A DNA stretch of 64,000 nt from NCBI GenBank assembly GCA_028554755.1, contig JAPTOF010000001.1:28385501-28449500 (forward strand), written 5' to 3'. The notes beneath the pieces were generated by a model. That model ran no database searches, had not been told where the DNA came from, and saw only the letters and a list, made by a program, of their open reading frames with translations. Positions 10,841-23,159 of the stretch are shown here, piece after piece. The translations under genes were made by a program, and so were the position numbers. Numbering within the stretch: position 1 is the stretch's first letter; the number at the start of each line of letters is the position of its first letter. The DNA is from Cordia subcordata. Its lineage: Eukaryota > Streptophyta > Magnoliopsida > Boraginales > Cordiaceae.

Positions 10841-12659
10841 GTTTCCACCTAGGACCTAGACCACAAAGCAATATATCATCTTGAGCGCATGCTCTCTAAT
10901 AGGTGCCCCTTTGACCCTTAGTTATCATAATTTCTCTCTCAAAGCAACTTGCTTAGTTGGCCTACTTTGATGCGCAAACGAAAAAAGACAGCAAGGTCAT
11001 GATCTCTATAGTGATTGTCATGCCTTGATTTTTTTTCTTTTTCTTTTTCTTTTTTTAACATTTGAAGTTAAGGTTGACATATATATAGTATTTGGCCATC
11101 CTACTCGCTTTCTACCATTTCTGCTGCCATTTCTGTTAAGCATCTTTCTACGGTATCAAAAGACTTTGCCTTAACAATAAGACAAGGAATAGGCAAGATA
11201 CACTTGTACTCTTTAGCGGTGAGTATTATGTCAAGATTCCTTTTCTAATGCACAAAATTTGGATAGACTTTGCCATCAAAAGTGGTTAGATAAAGTAAGA
11301 AGCAAACTAGCTAGCTGAATTCTAGACGCATTAATTGTTCATCAAAGCTTTAGGAAACTCAATAGAGGTGAAAGCTCAGGCTCGTTAGGTATCATTATTG
11401 TTTCTAATTTTTTATTTTTATTGATCAAAATCTAGAAATCAATTCGTTTGTATGTGTTTTCATTTCCTGAAAAACAATTTGAACAACCTATTTTTTGAAC
11501 TTTGATAAATAAGAAAAACTGGTTTTCTTATGTTAACTTTTATTCACATTTTGGTAAAAATACTGTTAGACTTACCTTCTTAAAAATTAATATGAACTCA
11601 TTAATTTTTTTTGAAAAATAAATTATTAAATATTTTTAAAATATAGTTTGGGGAAATTTTATTTTAAAAAATATTTTTTGAAAAATAAATTTATTAAAAA
11701 TATTTTTAAAATTAAATTAAATTTTGTAAAAAGTAAATTTTAAAATTTTAAATATTGTTAAAATTTAAATTTCATTTTAAATAATAAACAATTAAAGATA
11801 ATTTTAAAAATAACTTTAATAAATTAAAAATTATTTCAAAAGTTAAAATTATTTAAAAATAATTATTCTTAATAAAATTATTTTAAAAATAATTCAAAAT
11901 AGTTATTTTAAAAATTAAAATATTTAAAAATTATTATTTTTAAAAATAATTAAAAATTAAAATAATTAAAAATTATTATTTTTATGAATTAAAATAATTT
12001 ATAATTTAATTTTTATTAAATAAAATTAGTTTATCAAATAAGTACTTTTAATAAATTAAAATAATTTTTAAATAATAATAAATTAAAATATTCTTAAAAA
12101 TAATTTCAATATAAATAATTTTTAAATTAATTAAATTGTTTTTTTATAATATCATCTTAAAGAAAATAAATTAGTTTTACAAAGTAATTTTCAATAAAAT
12201 TAAAATATTAGAAAGAAAAATAAGATCAGACAAAAAATAGTTTGTACACAATGGACAACCAAATATGTTTTTAGTTTTTTTTGTATATATTTTGCAATTT
12301 AACCAAACACGTATATTGTTTTTTGCTTCCGGTTGCTGTTGTCAAATTTTCTTTTTATGATTCTGTTTTCTGTTTACAAAATTTTTTATAGCGAAATCAA
12401 ACGAGTCCTTAATTCAATTCACAGCAATAGTACTTAATATTAGAAGTTAAAGATTCCATCATTACAATGTTTGTTCCATCTACCAGATATACGAACAATT
12501 AAATTAAGAAGAGAAAGTGTGAACTTGAAGTCACTTGTTTTAGCTTAACTAGGATTCAGTGTGGGAAAGAAACATTCGTTAACATATAATCTGATATATA
12601 TAACATGGCACATCAAGCCAACGAGACTTAATAATATTTTCATGCATTAGCGGACTGAC
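10841..12659. other. Non-coding intergenic DNA, very AT-rich from 11560
   Basis: I see no gene. 11560-12250 is almost pure A/T with overlapping AATTTT/AAAATT words, with no clear terminal repeats. The end nearest 12659 is the downstream flank of the SWEET gene; no canonical AATAAA is obvious there. Confidence 0.6.
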
Positions 12660-14688
12660 TCAGGCTGCAGCTAGGATTTGCTTAGGCAAATTCTGGAGTT
12701 TAGTTGCTTCATGTCCATCATCGTCACGCAGTTGGGGAGCCACAGGAACTTTCTCTGAAGGGATGAGTGCACCAAGTTTCACAATGTCTACGATTTGTTC
12801 AGCAAGCTTGTCTTCATCCAAAATTATTATCTTTTTTGGCAATTCCGGAAGCTTTTGCTCGTCAACTTTCTTTGCGTTCTTGTACATTACATAAAGGACC
12901 ATTTGAAGAACACCAAAGGTGAAGCCCAAAACATTTGGAATCTGTCTCAAAGAATTAAAGAAGCCATTTCTATATATTAGAGTTTGAAAGTAGTTGACTA
13001 TAGAGCTCTATATATAGGGGGCTAAATCCACGCACGAACTTACGGCGATATTATAGTCTTTGAGCAGTAAACCGTAAACGAACCACATAACAGCACTGAG
13101 CGTGAGAAAAAGTGATAGAAGAAATGGCATATACTCAACGCTCTTGGTTCGTATGACTTGTCTCTGCAAAAAATATAAATAGAGAAAGAAAATAAGAGTA
13201 TTATTATGCTTTGTTGCTCACAGAAGGATCATATCATATAGAAACTAGTAGAAAAAATCTTTCAATGTTTTCAGATTAATCGGTTAATTTCAACTTACCA
13301 CAATGCCCAACGGGGCAACAAATACGCACAAGGAGAATACTAGGCATATCCATCCGACAATACGACCACGGAGTGAGCCTTTGGCAAGAAACTGAGTGAG
13401 GAGAACAATGAGACCATAACCAACAACTATCAGCAGAACTAGCATCTTAATTGTTTGTACCTGCATTGGTTCCATAAGAAATATTGCCATTACTTATAAC
13501 TTGTTATGTTTTTCTTTTCAATTTCTAAAAATAGTAGGTAACAAGTTAATTAAACCAAGTTGAAAGGGATTACGGGATAACTCAAGTAGTTGAGATTATA
13601 TTCCCCTAGCATGAGGTCTTGGATTTGAATCTCATGGGATGGGGGTTAAAAAAAAAAAATCCGAGTTGAAAGGATATTATAGCTTATTATGCATACCCTG
13701 GCTTTCCTCGGTGCATAGAAAAGGTAAAAGCCTATATATATGGTCTCAATGAATAACCCGACGGAGTTTATAGTGACCAACAGAGTCGTGTTGGGCTTCA
13801 GGAATGCATAGTACAACCAGAGCATGGCACTAAATAGAGCAACCACATATGGAATCGATTGAAACCCTTCGGTCGATTTTTTCTTGTATATTTGGTAGAA
13901 CGTTGGCCTGCATCCAACATATTACTTTGTCATGTGCGTGAAATTTGTCATGTCCCTTATTTATGAAAAGAAAGGAGTAAACTTCGTGACTTACAGTGGG
14001 GCAAGAAACACCATGAATGACACGATGTTACCTGCATAATTAATTTGGAAGATAAAAGAAAGTCACAAAGCGTACTTGGCTACATATATAGGGTACGAAA
14101 AAGAATAATAATTAAATTCAAGCATTTAAACGTGCAAATCAATTCGGAAAGTTTCACAAATTTATTGAGCACGTGTAATTATTTTCGCATATATTATTAA
14201 TGATTGAAAATATATAAGTACGACAAAGGATCATTGAGACCTTGTGATCTTAGTTTATATGCCACGTCAATCGCTCGAGGGTGCTCGGCTTAGCTAATAT
14301 TAAATACAGCTTATAACCGCCATTTTGGGCATTAAAGCAGTCCGTACTAAAAATTTAAATCAAATAGTCCTTTTTATTTTCCGAATATTAAGTGACTATA
14401 TGTTACAAATTTCACCTCTTTAAAGCTCATATAGCATAAATTTAAAACCTAGAAGCAATGGAACTAATCCAGAATATAAGCTCAAAAGCACATTCGTGAA
14501 ACAATTAATTGAACTTAATTTGAAAGCACTTATGGTAATATTTATACTCTTGCAGTTAAATATAGCGGTATTGTAATTACACGTGCAATATTTGGGACAT
14601 AAAATTGTAAAGAAAATGTGGCATTAATTATTCAGTTACCAAGTAGGCCAAATGCAAGAATCATCCAGTGGGTCGAAGAGCTTTCCAT
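12660..14688 (-). CDS. SWEET: SWEET sugar transporter, clade III-like, six exons, intact
   Basis: This is a membrane uniporter (MtN3/saliva family) expected to move sucrose or hexoses down their gradient across the plasma membrane. Coding exons on the minus strand are 14688-14640, 14031-13995, 13907-13697, 13460-13299, 13163-13044 and 12941-12660 (49, 37, 211, 162, 120 and 282 bp). All introns are GT-AG. The sum is 861 bp, or 286 residues plus TGA, a normal SWEET length, and the exon sizes fit the classic SWEET structure. Two three-helix MtN3 repeats flank a linker helix. The conserved prolines are present (28, 48, 149, 166), as are the pocket residues Ser55, Trp59, Asn76, Trp180 and Asn196. 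The cytosolic tail from about residue 217 is charged. The first ATG is chosen because it gives the usual short N-terminus before the first helix. Residues such as AMLWLYY and [13 protein letters not shown] suggest clade III (SWEET10-15); the substrate is inferred. Confidence 0.93.
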
Positions 14689-14845
14689 CTTGGTAACTCA
14701 AGAATTTTGTCTCTTGTTTTGTGTTTTCTCTGGTGCAGAGAGTACAATTCTGCTGCTTTTCTCACCTCTGAGACTTGGGAGAGAAACACTATGTAAGTAC
14801 TAGCTCGCCCTCAACTTCATGCAGAAAAGTAATGTTCAGGATGAC

Positions 14846-14857
14846 CTATTTATAAAG
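14846..14857 (-). promoter_or_regulatory. TATA box of the SWEET gene
   Basis: CTTTATAAATAG on the minus strand lies about 160 bp upstream of the start codon. Transcription would begin near 14815-14825, leaving a 5' leader of roughly 130 bases. Confidence 0.55.
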
Positions 14858-14861
14858 AAGC

Positions 14862-15880
14862 TGCATGAGTCATGCATGGGGACCGTAGAAGCAAAAGTGA
14901 GGTGCTCATTGAAGATAATGATTTTTAAAAGCACACGACATCTTCGCACTAAGTACCTAATGTAGACGTGCATTTAAATCATGCCTAATCCTTTTTCTTT
15001 TTTCTCCGATGATGGCCTTCATTTGCCCCTTTGCTTTTTTTTTTTAAGGAGGATTTCTTGATTTTAAATCGATAAACAGATGATACATACATGATACAAC
15101 AAATATATACTATATCTTCGTCGACAGATTAATTTTTCGTGTATTGCCATTTTTATCGTCATCTGTAACTATCATTATGCCTAGTCCAAATCTATCAATT
15201 TTTTACGTAAGAAATTAAGCTAAAGACAGTAGATAATTGCATCTAATTTTATAATAAGACACTAGATTTACATTTGTAGTGATTAAACTAACAAAGTGTT
15301 TAGCTTCACTTATTTATGAGTTTATAAACACCTACAAAAAAAATATACTTTTTTATATATTTTTTTACTATTTATTACTTATAAGCCTCAAATAAATACT
15401 CCAAACTCCCTCTAAAACAATATCTTCAAAGTAGTAGAAATAAAAGAAAGAAGAGGAGGAAAAACAAATCCTTAGCTAAAGGGTGCGATAACTCAAAAAA
15501 GTCAGGGGTCCCAATTTGCTTTTTTCGGATGTCACTTTGCAATCCATAGGGCTTTAAAGTTACATAACTCGACCATGATTTCTGTAAGAGAGATATATTC
15601 AAGTTTCTCTCCCTTATGTGCTCCAAGCCGGCAAAAAAGCCGATCCAGAATGATTCAAGCACCAATCTATTACTTGCACTTGGCATCAATAATAGACCCG
15701 ACTCTTCTTTTTGGTTTCTGTTGGTGCTACTATCTCAGAAGATTACGTGCTGATGAAATATCAAAGATATGATTGCTAGTAAAGGTTTTCTCATTTTTTG
15801 GTGGATTATGTCATGTGACGCTAGTGGATCAGACTCCTTTACAAAATTGAAATGCTGGCACTTGAAAAATTATTGATAAC
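14862..15880. other. Upstream flank of the SWEET gene, non-coding
   Basis: Mixed-composition DNA holding whatever proximal promoter elements the SWEET gene has. Short open frames on both strands near 15426-15772 lack any domain and overlap each other. No transposon ends were found. Confidence 0.5.
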
Positions 15881-16240
15881 TTAGCTTCTGTTTGACCTAA
15901 TTGTATAATTTTAATTATTCAAAACAATTAATTATTTGGCTCTGTATTTTAAAAGTTGAGTTTTTAATTATTTTGAAATTAATATTGTATTTTCAAAAAA
16001 TAATAAAATAACATTTTTGAAAAAAAAATAAAAAAAATAATTTTTGACATGACATAAAACAAATTTTCAAAAGCCTTTTTCAAAAAGTTTCAATTTGAAA
16101 CTTCTGATTTTTTAACTTTTTTTAACTTTAATTTTTATATAAAAATTCTTTTAAAAATAAATTAAATAAATTAATTTTAATTTTTAAATTCACAAAAAAT
16201 ACTTTTGAGTCTCAAAAAAACTGGGTCAAATAGACTCTAA
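15881..16240. mobile_element. MITE-like element with imperfect terminal inverted repeats
   Basis: TTAGCTTCTGTTTGACCT at 15881-15898 is matched in inverse by GGGTCAAATAGACTCTAA at 16223-16240 (14 of 18). The 360-bp interior is A/T-rich and non-coding. No convincing target duplication was found, so the superfamily is open. Confidence 0.4.
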
Positions 16241-17240
16241 TCCGTCTCTTCCACGCAGATTAGACCTCCTTCACCGAATTAAAGGGGGACAGGCTAATTA
16301 ATGATTAGAAATGATGTCTTCTTGAAACTATCTTACTTTTGTAAGCTTAACCTTCCAGCATGTTAAGACGAAATACCTGCCACAAAATATTAAGTACTCG
16401 TCACTCATCAAGCATGCACTCGTATACTGCATTGCCATTACAAAAAGTCCAAGCATAGGTGGTAATTTCACTACCAAATAACAAAAAACAGACAGTAATT
16501 TTACGATGTAAACAAGATTTTAGGTAATGTATAGATATATTATTATGCAAAGATAATTAAAACATATATTTTTAGTTTGATTGGTAAATCGTGTAATTAT
16601 ACAGTGCTACAATAATAAAAGTTTAAGATTTGTATTGTAGATGAAACATGATTTTTTTTTTTTTTAGAATTATATGTAGGCGTCATTTTAAAAAAGTTGA
16701 TGCCCATATAGGCAGCAGTTTTAAAATATTAGACGCCTATATAAGTGGCAATTTTGTCACCTATTACCTATTTTTTCTTTAATGTGCTCTCTCCTTGTCT
16801 CTCATTATTATCTCTTATTTCGTACTTTATTCTTTGCGTCTTCTTAGATATTAAAAATTACTGAAGTTTCATTATTAAAAAAAATTAATTAATTAATATA
16901 AATAATGACTCAAAACCTTATATTATAAACGTGATTTTTGTAATATATAGTTTATCTACATTCTCGCGCCGTGGCCAATACCACGATCACTATGTCTCTT
17001 CCTTAATTCTATCTTGTTTTTTCCTTCTTTTTCTTTCTGTCATCATGTAATTATGTTGCTTTTCTGCGGCTATCTAATATCTAGTGTTATTCTTTTGATA
17101 CTATTGTGACTCACATCCTCTATGGGTGTCCAGTTGATACGTTTACAAAAACGTGTGCTAGTTATCTGTTTACCCTTTCCCCTCTCTTGGATTTCGTTTC
17201 AAATTTCCCCTTTAGCTTGTTTCAAATTTCCTTTACTTTG
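16241..17240. other. Intergenic DNA with a diverged copy of the 26.9-kb MITE
   Basis: 16522-16690 shares a core (ATAGATATATTATTATG, TTGATTGGTAAAT, GTAGATGAAACAT, TAGAATTATAT) with the CACTA-type MITE at 26819-27050. Its outer ends are too decayed to fix. The rest shows no gene. Confidence 0.4.
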
Positions 17241-17476
17241 GATTAGTTTGAATTGACTTTTTTTAAAAGTATTTTTAATACTTTTTATAAAATAGTTGTT
17301 TTTAATAAGTTAAAAATTTTAACTTTTAAAAAAATTGTATTTGAGTTTTTTTTTAGAATTTCAGTTTTTTTAGAAACTAAATCAAATAGTTATTACAAAT
17401 TTAATGTAATTTTTTTAGGAAAAAAAGTATTTTTTTCTTTTAAAAAAAAAAAAAGCCAATCCAAACAAACCCTGTC
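17241..17476. mobile_element. hAT-like MITE
   Basis: The 236-bp A/T-rich element has inverted ends (TTTGAATTGACTTTTTTT against TTTGGATTGGCTTTTTTT read inversely). It is flanked by TACTTTG on both sides (17234-17240 and 17477-17483), and one further base nearly matches. The ends resemble those of the MITEs at 32938 and 48302. An open frame at 17253-17504 crosses it and is not a gene. Confidence 0.55.
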
Positions 17477-19491
17477 TACTTTGAGTACTAGTTACACAAT
17501 CTAACATATTTATAGTCATGCTTATTACATAATAGATTAGATATACGATTATGTTAAGTTACTTTCTTTTTGTTAGGGCTTCTGCACTCTTGTAGAACCA
17601 TGCGTGATTGTGTATGAAACTCTTTTGAAGTAGTTATTTGTATATCAAGGGCCTGTTCGTTACAATTAGCAAATTAGGTACCAGACATATGTTTGAGTGG
17701 TGCACAGTTATATTTTAAGGATTAGCGGATAACTATTTCACTAGCGAATTATTTTAGATATATTCGATAAAACTAGGTGTTAGATTAACTGGTGAATACT
17801 AAATGACAAAAAAGACATTGGTATCACATTATTATTGTTATAATTATTAATATTGTTGAAATAATTAAAATTTTTATTTTATAATTAAATATATATTTCT
17901 TGAAATACTATTTTATTAGTAAAGCATAATACGATTACTTTTTTGATAAATTAATTTTATTAATATTATAAACAAATATTTTTATTGTAGAAATATCTTT
18001 AATTGATTGAAAATTATATTGCCAAAGAAAAATAATAAAGACATATACTTTTTTAATATATTTTGTTGTGAATAAACAAAATTAAATTTTGTATTATTTG
18101 CATTTATATTTGTGAAAGAAAATATAAAAATATATAAAGCGATTGGATAGAGGGTAGAATTACCAAAAATATATTAAAGAGAGGGTAGTATTGCAAAAGA
18201 AAATATGAAACACTAAATTGTACCTTAAAAAGCTAATAATATTAATGTTTCACAAACAATACTTCAAATACTATTTGGAATAAAAATATTACTTAAACAC
18301 TGTCTTTACCGAACAACCAAAATGGGAGGAAATATATTTTAATTTAGTCAAAACACTAAATACTACTTAAATACTATTCACAAATAGTGAGTAAGTTTTT
18401 CTTTCTTTTGTGCTCTTGCGAATTGTAATATTAATATTTAAGTTGTTGACAAATAAATAATAAAAGAATTTAGCATATTACACAAGAGCAAAGATCAATT
18501 CAGTTTTAGTGTTTGATACTTCTTAGGAAAGAGAATGTTTCTCAGTAGCGTCTAGCATTTGAACAGTATTTGCCAAATGTTAAATCAATCCTACCTAGGA
18601 AACTAGTCTCTCGTCCTCTCTTTATTTTCCTAATACCTTATACTTTTACCTCATCTTCCATAAATAAAAATTCAAAATAGCATAAAAGTCATATTTCAAA
18701 CTCTATCAATTAGTTGGGACCTTGTCAAAATTTACTATAAAAAAATAAATTTTTTAATTAATTTTCTTTGACCAAAAAAAACTTTGAATATACTAAAAAA
18801 ACATATTTTTATCGTTGTTATTAATTTTACATTTTTTTCATAATAAATAGGTTATCATAATATATATATATATATGTATATCACATCAGCAACTAAGTCA
18901 ATAACTAGTTTTATGTAATACGTTCTTGTAACCATGGACAATTAAATGATTGTGGCTCTATCTCTGTTAAACAGACATTTAACAACCCAAATAGTTAATA
19001 ATTATTTAAATAATAATTTTGGAGGATTTGAATCCTCCTCGCACGTTCCTTTAGTTGGTGAAAAACAAAAAAGAAAAAATACACTTATACTCTGTTTGTT
19101 ATAATCTTATTTTAAGAAATTTATTATATTAAAATAAGAGTAAAAATATCTTATCATAAATTTTTTAAAAATTAAATAAATTTTTTTATCTAATAAAAAA
19201 TAAGTAATTTATTTTATTTTATTTTTTATTACTATAATTTATAGTCATATAATAAGATATTTTAAATTTTATAATTATTTTTAAATTTTAATAAAATAAA
19301 TATGTTAAATTAACATCATTTCAAACAAACACTGAGATATGATAAGGATTAAAAGCAGTTTAGACGATAAGGCTAAAAGCACTCTCTACTCTCTAGTTAT
19401 ATATTCCACTCATTGTGGCTGTGAAATGACGCTACTACTTCTGACGGTGTTGGGATGAGCCATGGTGCAGGCAACGTGTCACTTGGCCCCG
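17477..19491. other. AT-rich intergenic DNA
   Basis: I see no gene. A TA microsatellite lies at about 18859-18880. Near 19095 and 19325 a TGTTTGTT word pair in inverse orientation hints at another decayed MITE. Confidence 0.4.
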
Positions 19492-19501
19492 ATCCAAGTT
19501 G

Positions 19502-19590
19502 GGATTTTTTTTTTCTAACCCAAAAAAAAAAATATTATATAAAACTAACCTCGTTTATAAATCGATTTGAAAAATAATTCGTTTTAAATC
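19502..19590 (+). repeat. Left terminal inverted repeat of the MULE
   Basis: Pairs with the inverse of 26324-26413; most differences lie in homopolymer lengths and single bases. Confidence 0.8.
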
Positions 19591-19606
19591 TGAAAATACG
19601 CTGCAC

Positions 19607-19882
19607 GCATTCCCAGAATGGGGAACGCACTCTAGGAGTGCGGCCGCGCTCCAGGAAGGCGCCCGTGCTCCTGGAGTGCGTTCCGCATTCTGGAAACGCG
19701 TTTTCTGGGTTCCCTGCAAAGCTGTCAAATTTGATTTTGATTCTGATTTGATTTGATTGTGGGGACAACCAAATATTCTTAGCAGCGCATTCTGAGAGTG
19801 CGCTGATGAGAATCCCTGCCACAAATCACACTTTAGTCACTTCAAGTCACGGGAAATTTCAAAAATCGCACTCCCAGAATGC
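19607..19882. repeat. Subterminal array of 15-bp palindromes, left end of the MULE
   Basis: Near-perfect palindromes of the form GCRYTCYNRGARYGC occur at 19607, 19627, 19646, 19665, 19685, 19785 and 19868, the first five spaced about 19-20 bp. Two more sit at the other end (26285 and 26309). The spacing suggests binding sites for the element's own protein; this is inference. Confidence 0.6.
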
Positions 19883-20037
19883 GTTTTCTGCCTATATAAA
19901 TCCTAATCCCTTCCTCTACCGGATCATTCAATCCTACCCCATAAATTTCTACCATCACAATCACTTTCCACCAAATAAGCATTCTGCCAAATTCATTCAC
20001 TTTGTTAGTATAAGTTTCTACCAAAGCACGTAGAAGA

Positions 20038-22587
20038 ATGAATTCAACTGAGGTTATTGTTCTTTTATATTACGGCGATCACACAATAATGACCGATTAT
20101 GGTCTTGATTATAGAAGTCCAAATATACCACGCAAAATCAAAATTTATCCCGATACAACTTACGATCAATTTGTTTCGCGCGTAATTAGAAAACTGGGGT
20201 TGCATCCGAGCATCGATAGGATTAACTTATGCCATCATGACCCTAGATGGGATGTTACATTGCAGCAGATTTATTATTATCCAAGTGCAATAATTGATGA
20301 TGAAGATGTGCGGGAGATGTATGGCACAACTCGGTGTGAATGGAACCGCTGTGTGGCGCACGTAATAGTGGACGTTCAGTCTGTTCAGCCTGACGACGTG
20401 CATATGCTGCAAATAATTCCGGACATCCCATACCAGTCTAACATGCCGGACCTAAATGTAGCACCATCGTATGAAGAAGATGAACATATCAATATTGCAA
20501 CAATAGCGGCGGAGTTTGCCACTTTTTCCATTTCCCCGCAACCACATTCTACATTTGAAGTTGGAGGACTCTCTCATCACAGTGATGGCACGGAGGAGAG
20601 ATGTGACGTCGCAACAGATACTGTTTTGTTGGAGGTAGATGAAGAAAACGAGGACGGTGAATTGAACGATCAAGAAGAAGATGCAATCTCAGAAGCAAGT
20701 TTGAACTACCAAATTGAGAACGAGGTAGAAGAACCGAATGTCGAAGCAGAGCCGGAGGTAGATGAGAAGGAAGCCGTGGAGTTCCATACTGCTAGGATTG
20801 AATTCTACGCGACAAGTAGGTACGAGGTCAGCAAACATCCAGTATGGGACCCGGACAGGATGGAACTGACCAAAGGAATGGTGTTTCCATCCAAAGTAGA
20901 TGGGATAAGGGCTGTTCAACAGAATGCGATAAGAATACAGAAGGAATATAGGGTCGTCAAGTCGAGTAAGACCCTGTGGAAGGTACGGTGTAGGGAAGCA
21001 CACAATGGAAGTGTAGCATGCCCATGGTATGTACGTGTCATAAGAAAAGCAACGCACAAGCAGTGGGAGATTACGCAGTATGACGTAATACATGTATGTA
21101 TGGCGCAAATAACTGCGCCGGGGCACAGAAATTTGACGTTGGGATTGGTTGGATACTTGGTGAGGCATTTCATAGCTAAGAAGGCTGATTACGAGGTCGG
21201 GCTTATCCAAGCTCACATGAAGGAGAAGCTTAACGCGGATGTCAGTTACGGAAAAGCATGGAACGGTCGGAACAAAGCAATTGAACTAGTGTATGGCAAT
21301 TGGGACACGTCGTATCAGATGCTACCACAGTTTCTTGGGGCCGTGATGGCCAATAATCCAAGTAGTGTGGTGAGATATAGGTTCGCCAAAGGTTCAACGC
21401 AGGCTGAAAAAAATTTCGACATGGTTTATTGCGCGTTCAATCCGTGCATCGCGGCGTGGAGGCATTGTAAGCCCGTGGTTTCACTAGACGACACACACTT
21501 GTCGGGAAAAGTACAAGAGTCATCTCCTAGTTGCATTAGCCACAGACGCCAACTACCAAGTATTGCCATTAGCTTTTGCTGTTGTGGACGTAGAAACAAC
21601 TCGTACTTGGTCGTGGTTCTTACACCAGTTGCCTGAGAACTTTTTCAATGAGATGCCCCGAGTGTGTATCATTTTAGATAGGCATGCAGGCATCGCATCT
21701 GCGAACGGGTTACACGTGACGGTCAACTTGAAATAAAACATCGCATTTGCTTGAGACATCTGAAAAGCAATGTGATGAAAAGATGCCAGAATCAATTCCT
21801 TAAAGACATGTGTTGGATAGCTGGCCAAGAATGTCAAGCACGCAAACATGTGCATGCAATGAACATGATCCTTAATGTGGACCCCAGTCAGAATGGTGTT
21901 GGCAGACGAGTACACAAGTTCCTATCCGATATCCCTGCCGATGCATGGACCATGAGCGCTGATGGGGGATTCCGATGGGGTGTGATGACGACAAATAATG
22001 TCGAATGCTTCAACGGTGTCCTCGTCGGTGCAAGGGGGTTACCCAAAACAGCACTTGTTACCAATACTTTTATGAAGATAAAAGATTACTTTCATGATCG
22101 GTTGGTCCATGCGACCCAATTGGAAAGTGAAGGCCATTGGCTCTCTCTTAGTATGAGGGAACTCTTTGAAAAGTGGAAGACCTCGTCACATCGCCATCAC
22201 GTACTTAGTTTTAAACAAGATGGCAGATACCGGGTGGGTCGGTTGCCAATTCGATGGAACGAGAATCTGCCAAACCAAATTGTCAACTGGGAAGATCGTA
22301 CGTGTACTTGTGGAAAGTGGGTTGAATATCACCTGCCATGCTCGCATGCACAAACTGTTGCTCGGTTTAGGGGGTTTGATGTGGAGAACATGATACCTCA
22401 ATAGGTGACAGTGAAATCGTACAAAGATACATATTGGCGGACATTTGAGCCTCTCGGACACCAATTTTATTGGCCTCCAGCTCCTGCATGGACGTTGCAT
22501 TCGAACCTAAGTCGCGTTCGGCAGAGAAGAGGAGGAGTCGGTGGCCCGCGCATTCCAAACGAGATGGATAACTTGGACCACCGTTGA
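20038..22587 (+). pseudogene. MURA-like Mutator transposase, frameshifted
   Basis: This would cut and join the MULE ends in the nucleus. The N-terminal part (first 110 residues) resembles the beta-grasp-like start of many plant MULE proteins and is followed by an acidic region. The MuDR DNA-binding domain runs from about residue 280 to 350, with Cys-x-Glu-Ala-His, Cys-Pro-Trp and a closing His-Val-Cys. The catalytic core has D in Leu-Asp-Asp-Thr-His (about 21484), D in Leu-Asp-Arg-His (about 21675) and E in Asn-Asn-Val-Glu-Cys-Phe-Asn (about 22000). A SWIM zinc finger (Cys-Thr-Cys ... Cys-Ser-His) lies at 22307-22350. There is an extra base near 21507, a second frameshift at about 21700, and an in-frame TAG at 22402-22404 before the conserved C-terminal tail. 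All key residues remain, but the frame does not. Confidence 0.85.
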
Positions 22588-23159
22588 CGACGAAGGTGTA
22601 CAGCATGTGGTCAATCGGGTCACACTACTCCAATTTGCCCCAACAGCCAAAATCCGTAGTCCTTTATGTTTAGCGGTTGCCACAAGTTCCATATGTGATA
22701 GTTTTATGTCTATTTGTTTTGACGTTGTAATACTATTGTGCAATCGTTTTATGCATATTTGTTGTGACTTTGTGATGTTATTGTGTTTAAGACACGTTGT
22801 CTGTAAACATAGGGTTGTGGCGTTGTGATACAGTCATGTTTAGTCAACGTCGACATGTGTAAGAATAAAAAAGCTAAAATAAATGAAAAAACAAAATGAA
22901 ATAATAATCAACATAAAGATAATGTTTCACGAATACATATGAAACAAAAAAGCACTTGAAAATTAATACATCATCCCGGCGTGTAATGATCAGGGCCCTT
23001 CCCCCTGTTACTGCAGTCATGTAAATGACGTCTAACAGGGGATGAGGCGTTGCGCTTCTAGGATGAACGTGTCTGGCGGAGCCGCGGCTCATGTGCCTGC
23101 TACTGTATGGTGGGTGCTTGGGTCGCCTGTGGCTCAGAGTGCAGCGGCTGCTCCTGATG
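22588..23159. other. Region between the two convergent MULE genes
   Basis: No gene is supported. It should contain the 3' ends of both transcripts. The part from 22980 may hold the decayed Pro/Gln/His-rich tail of the minus-strand PMD gene. Confidence 0.4.

Noticed and set aside
15426..15772. Overlapping ORFs on both strands upstream of the SWEET gene
   Set aside because: Each is short and without domains, and they overlap in opposite directions, so at most one could be real; neither has supporting context.
17649..18330. Possible hAT MITE starting AGGGCCTGTTCG
   Set aside because: The proposed partner end near 18300 matches at too few bases and no target duplication was found.
19535..19822. 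95-codon minus-strand ORF at the MULE left end
   Set aside because: It simply translates the terminal repeat and the palindrome array.
20689..21216. 175-codon minus-strand ORF opposite the MULE transposase
   Set aside because: Shadow of the transposase DNA-binding region, whose plus-strand protein is clearly the real one.
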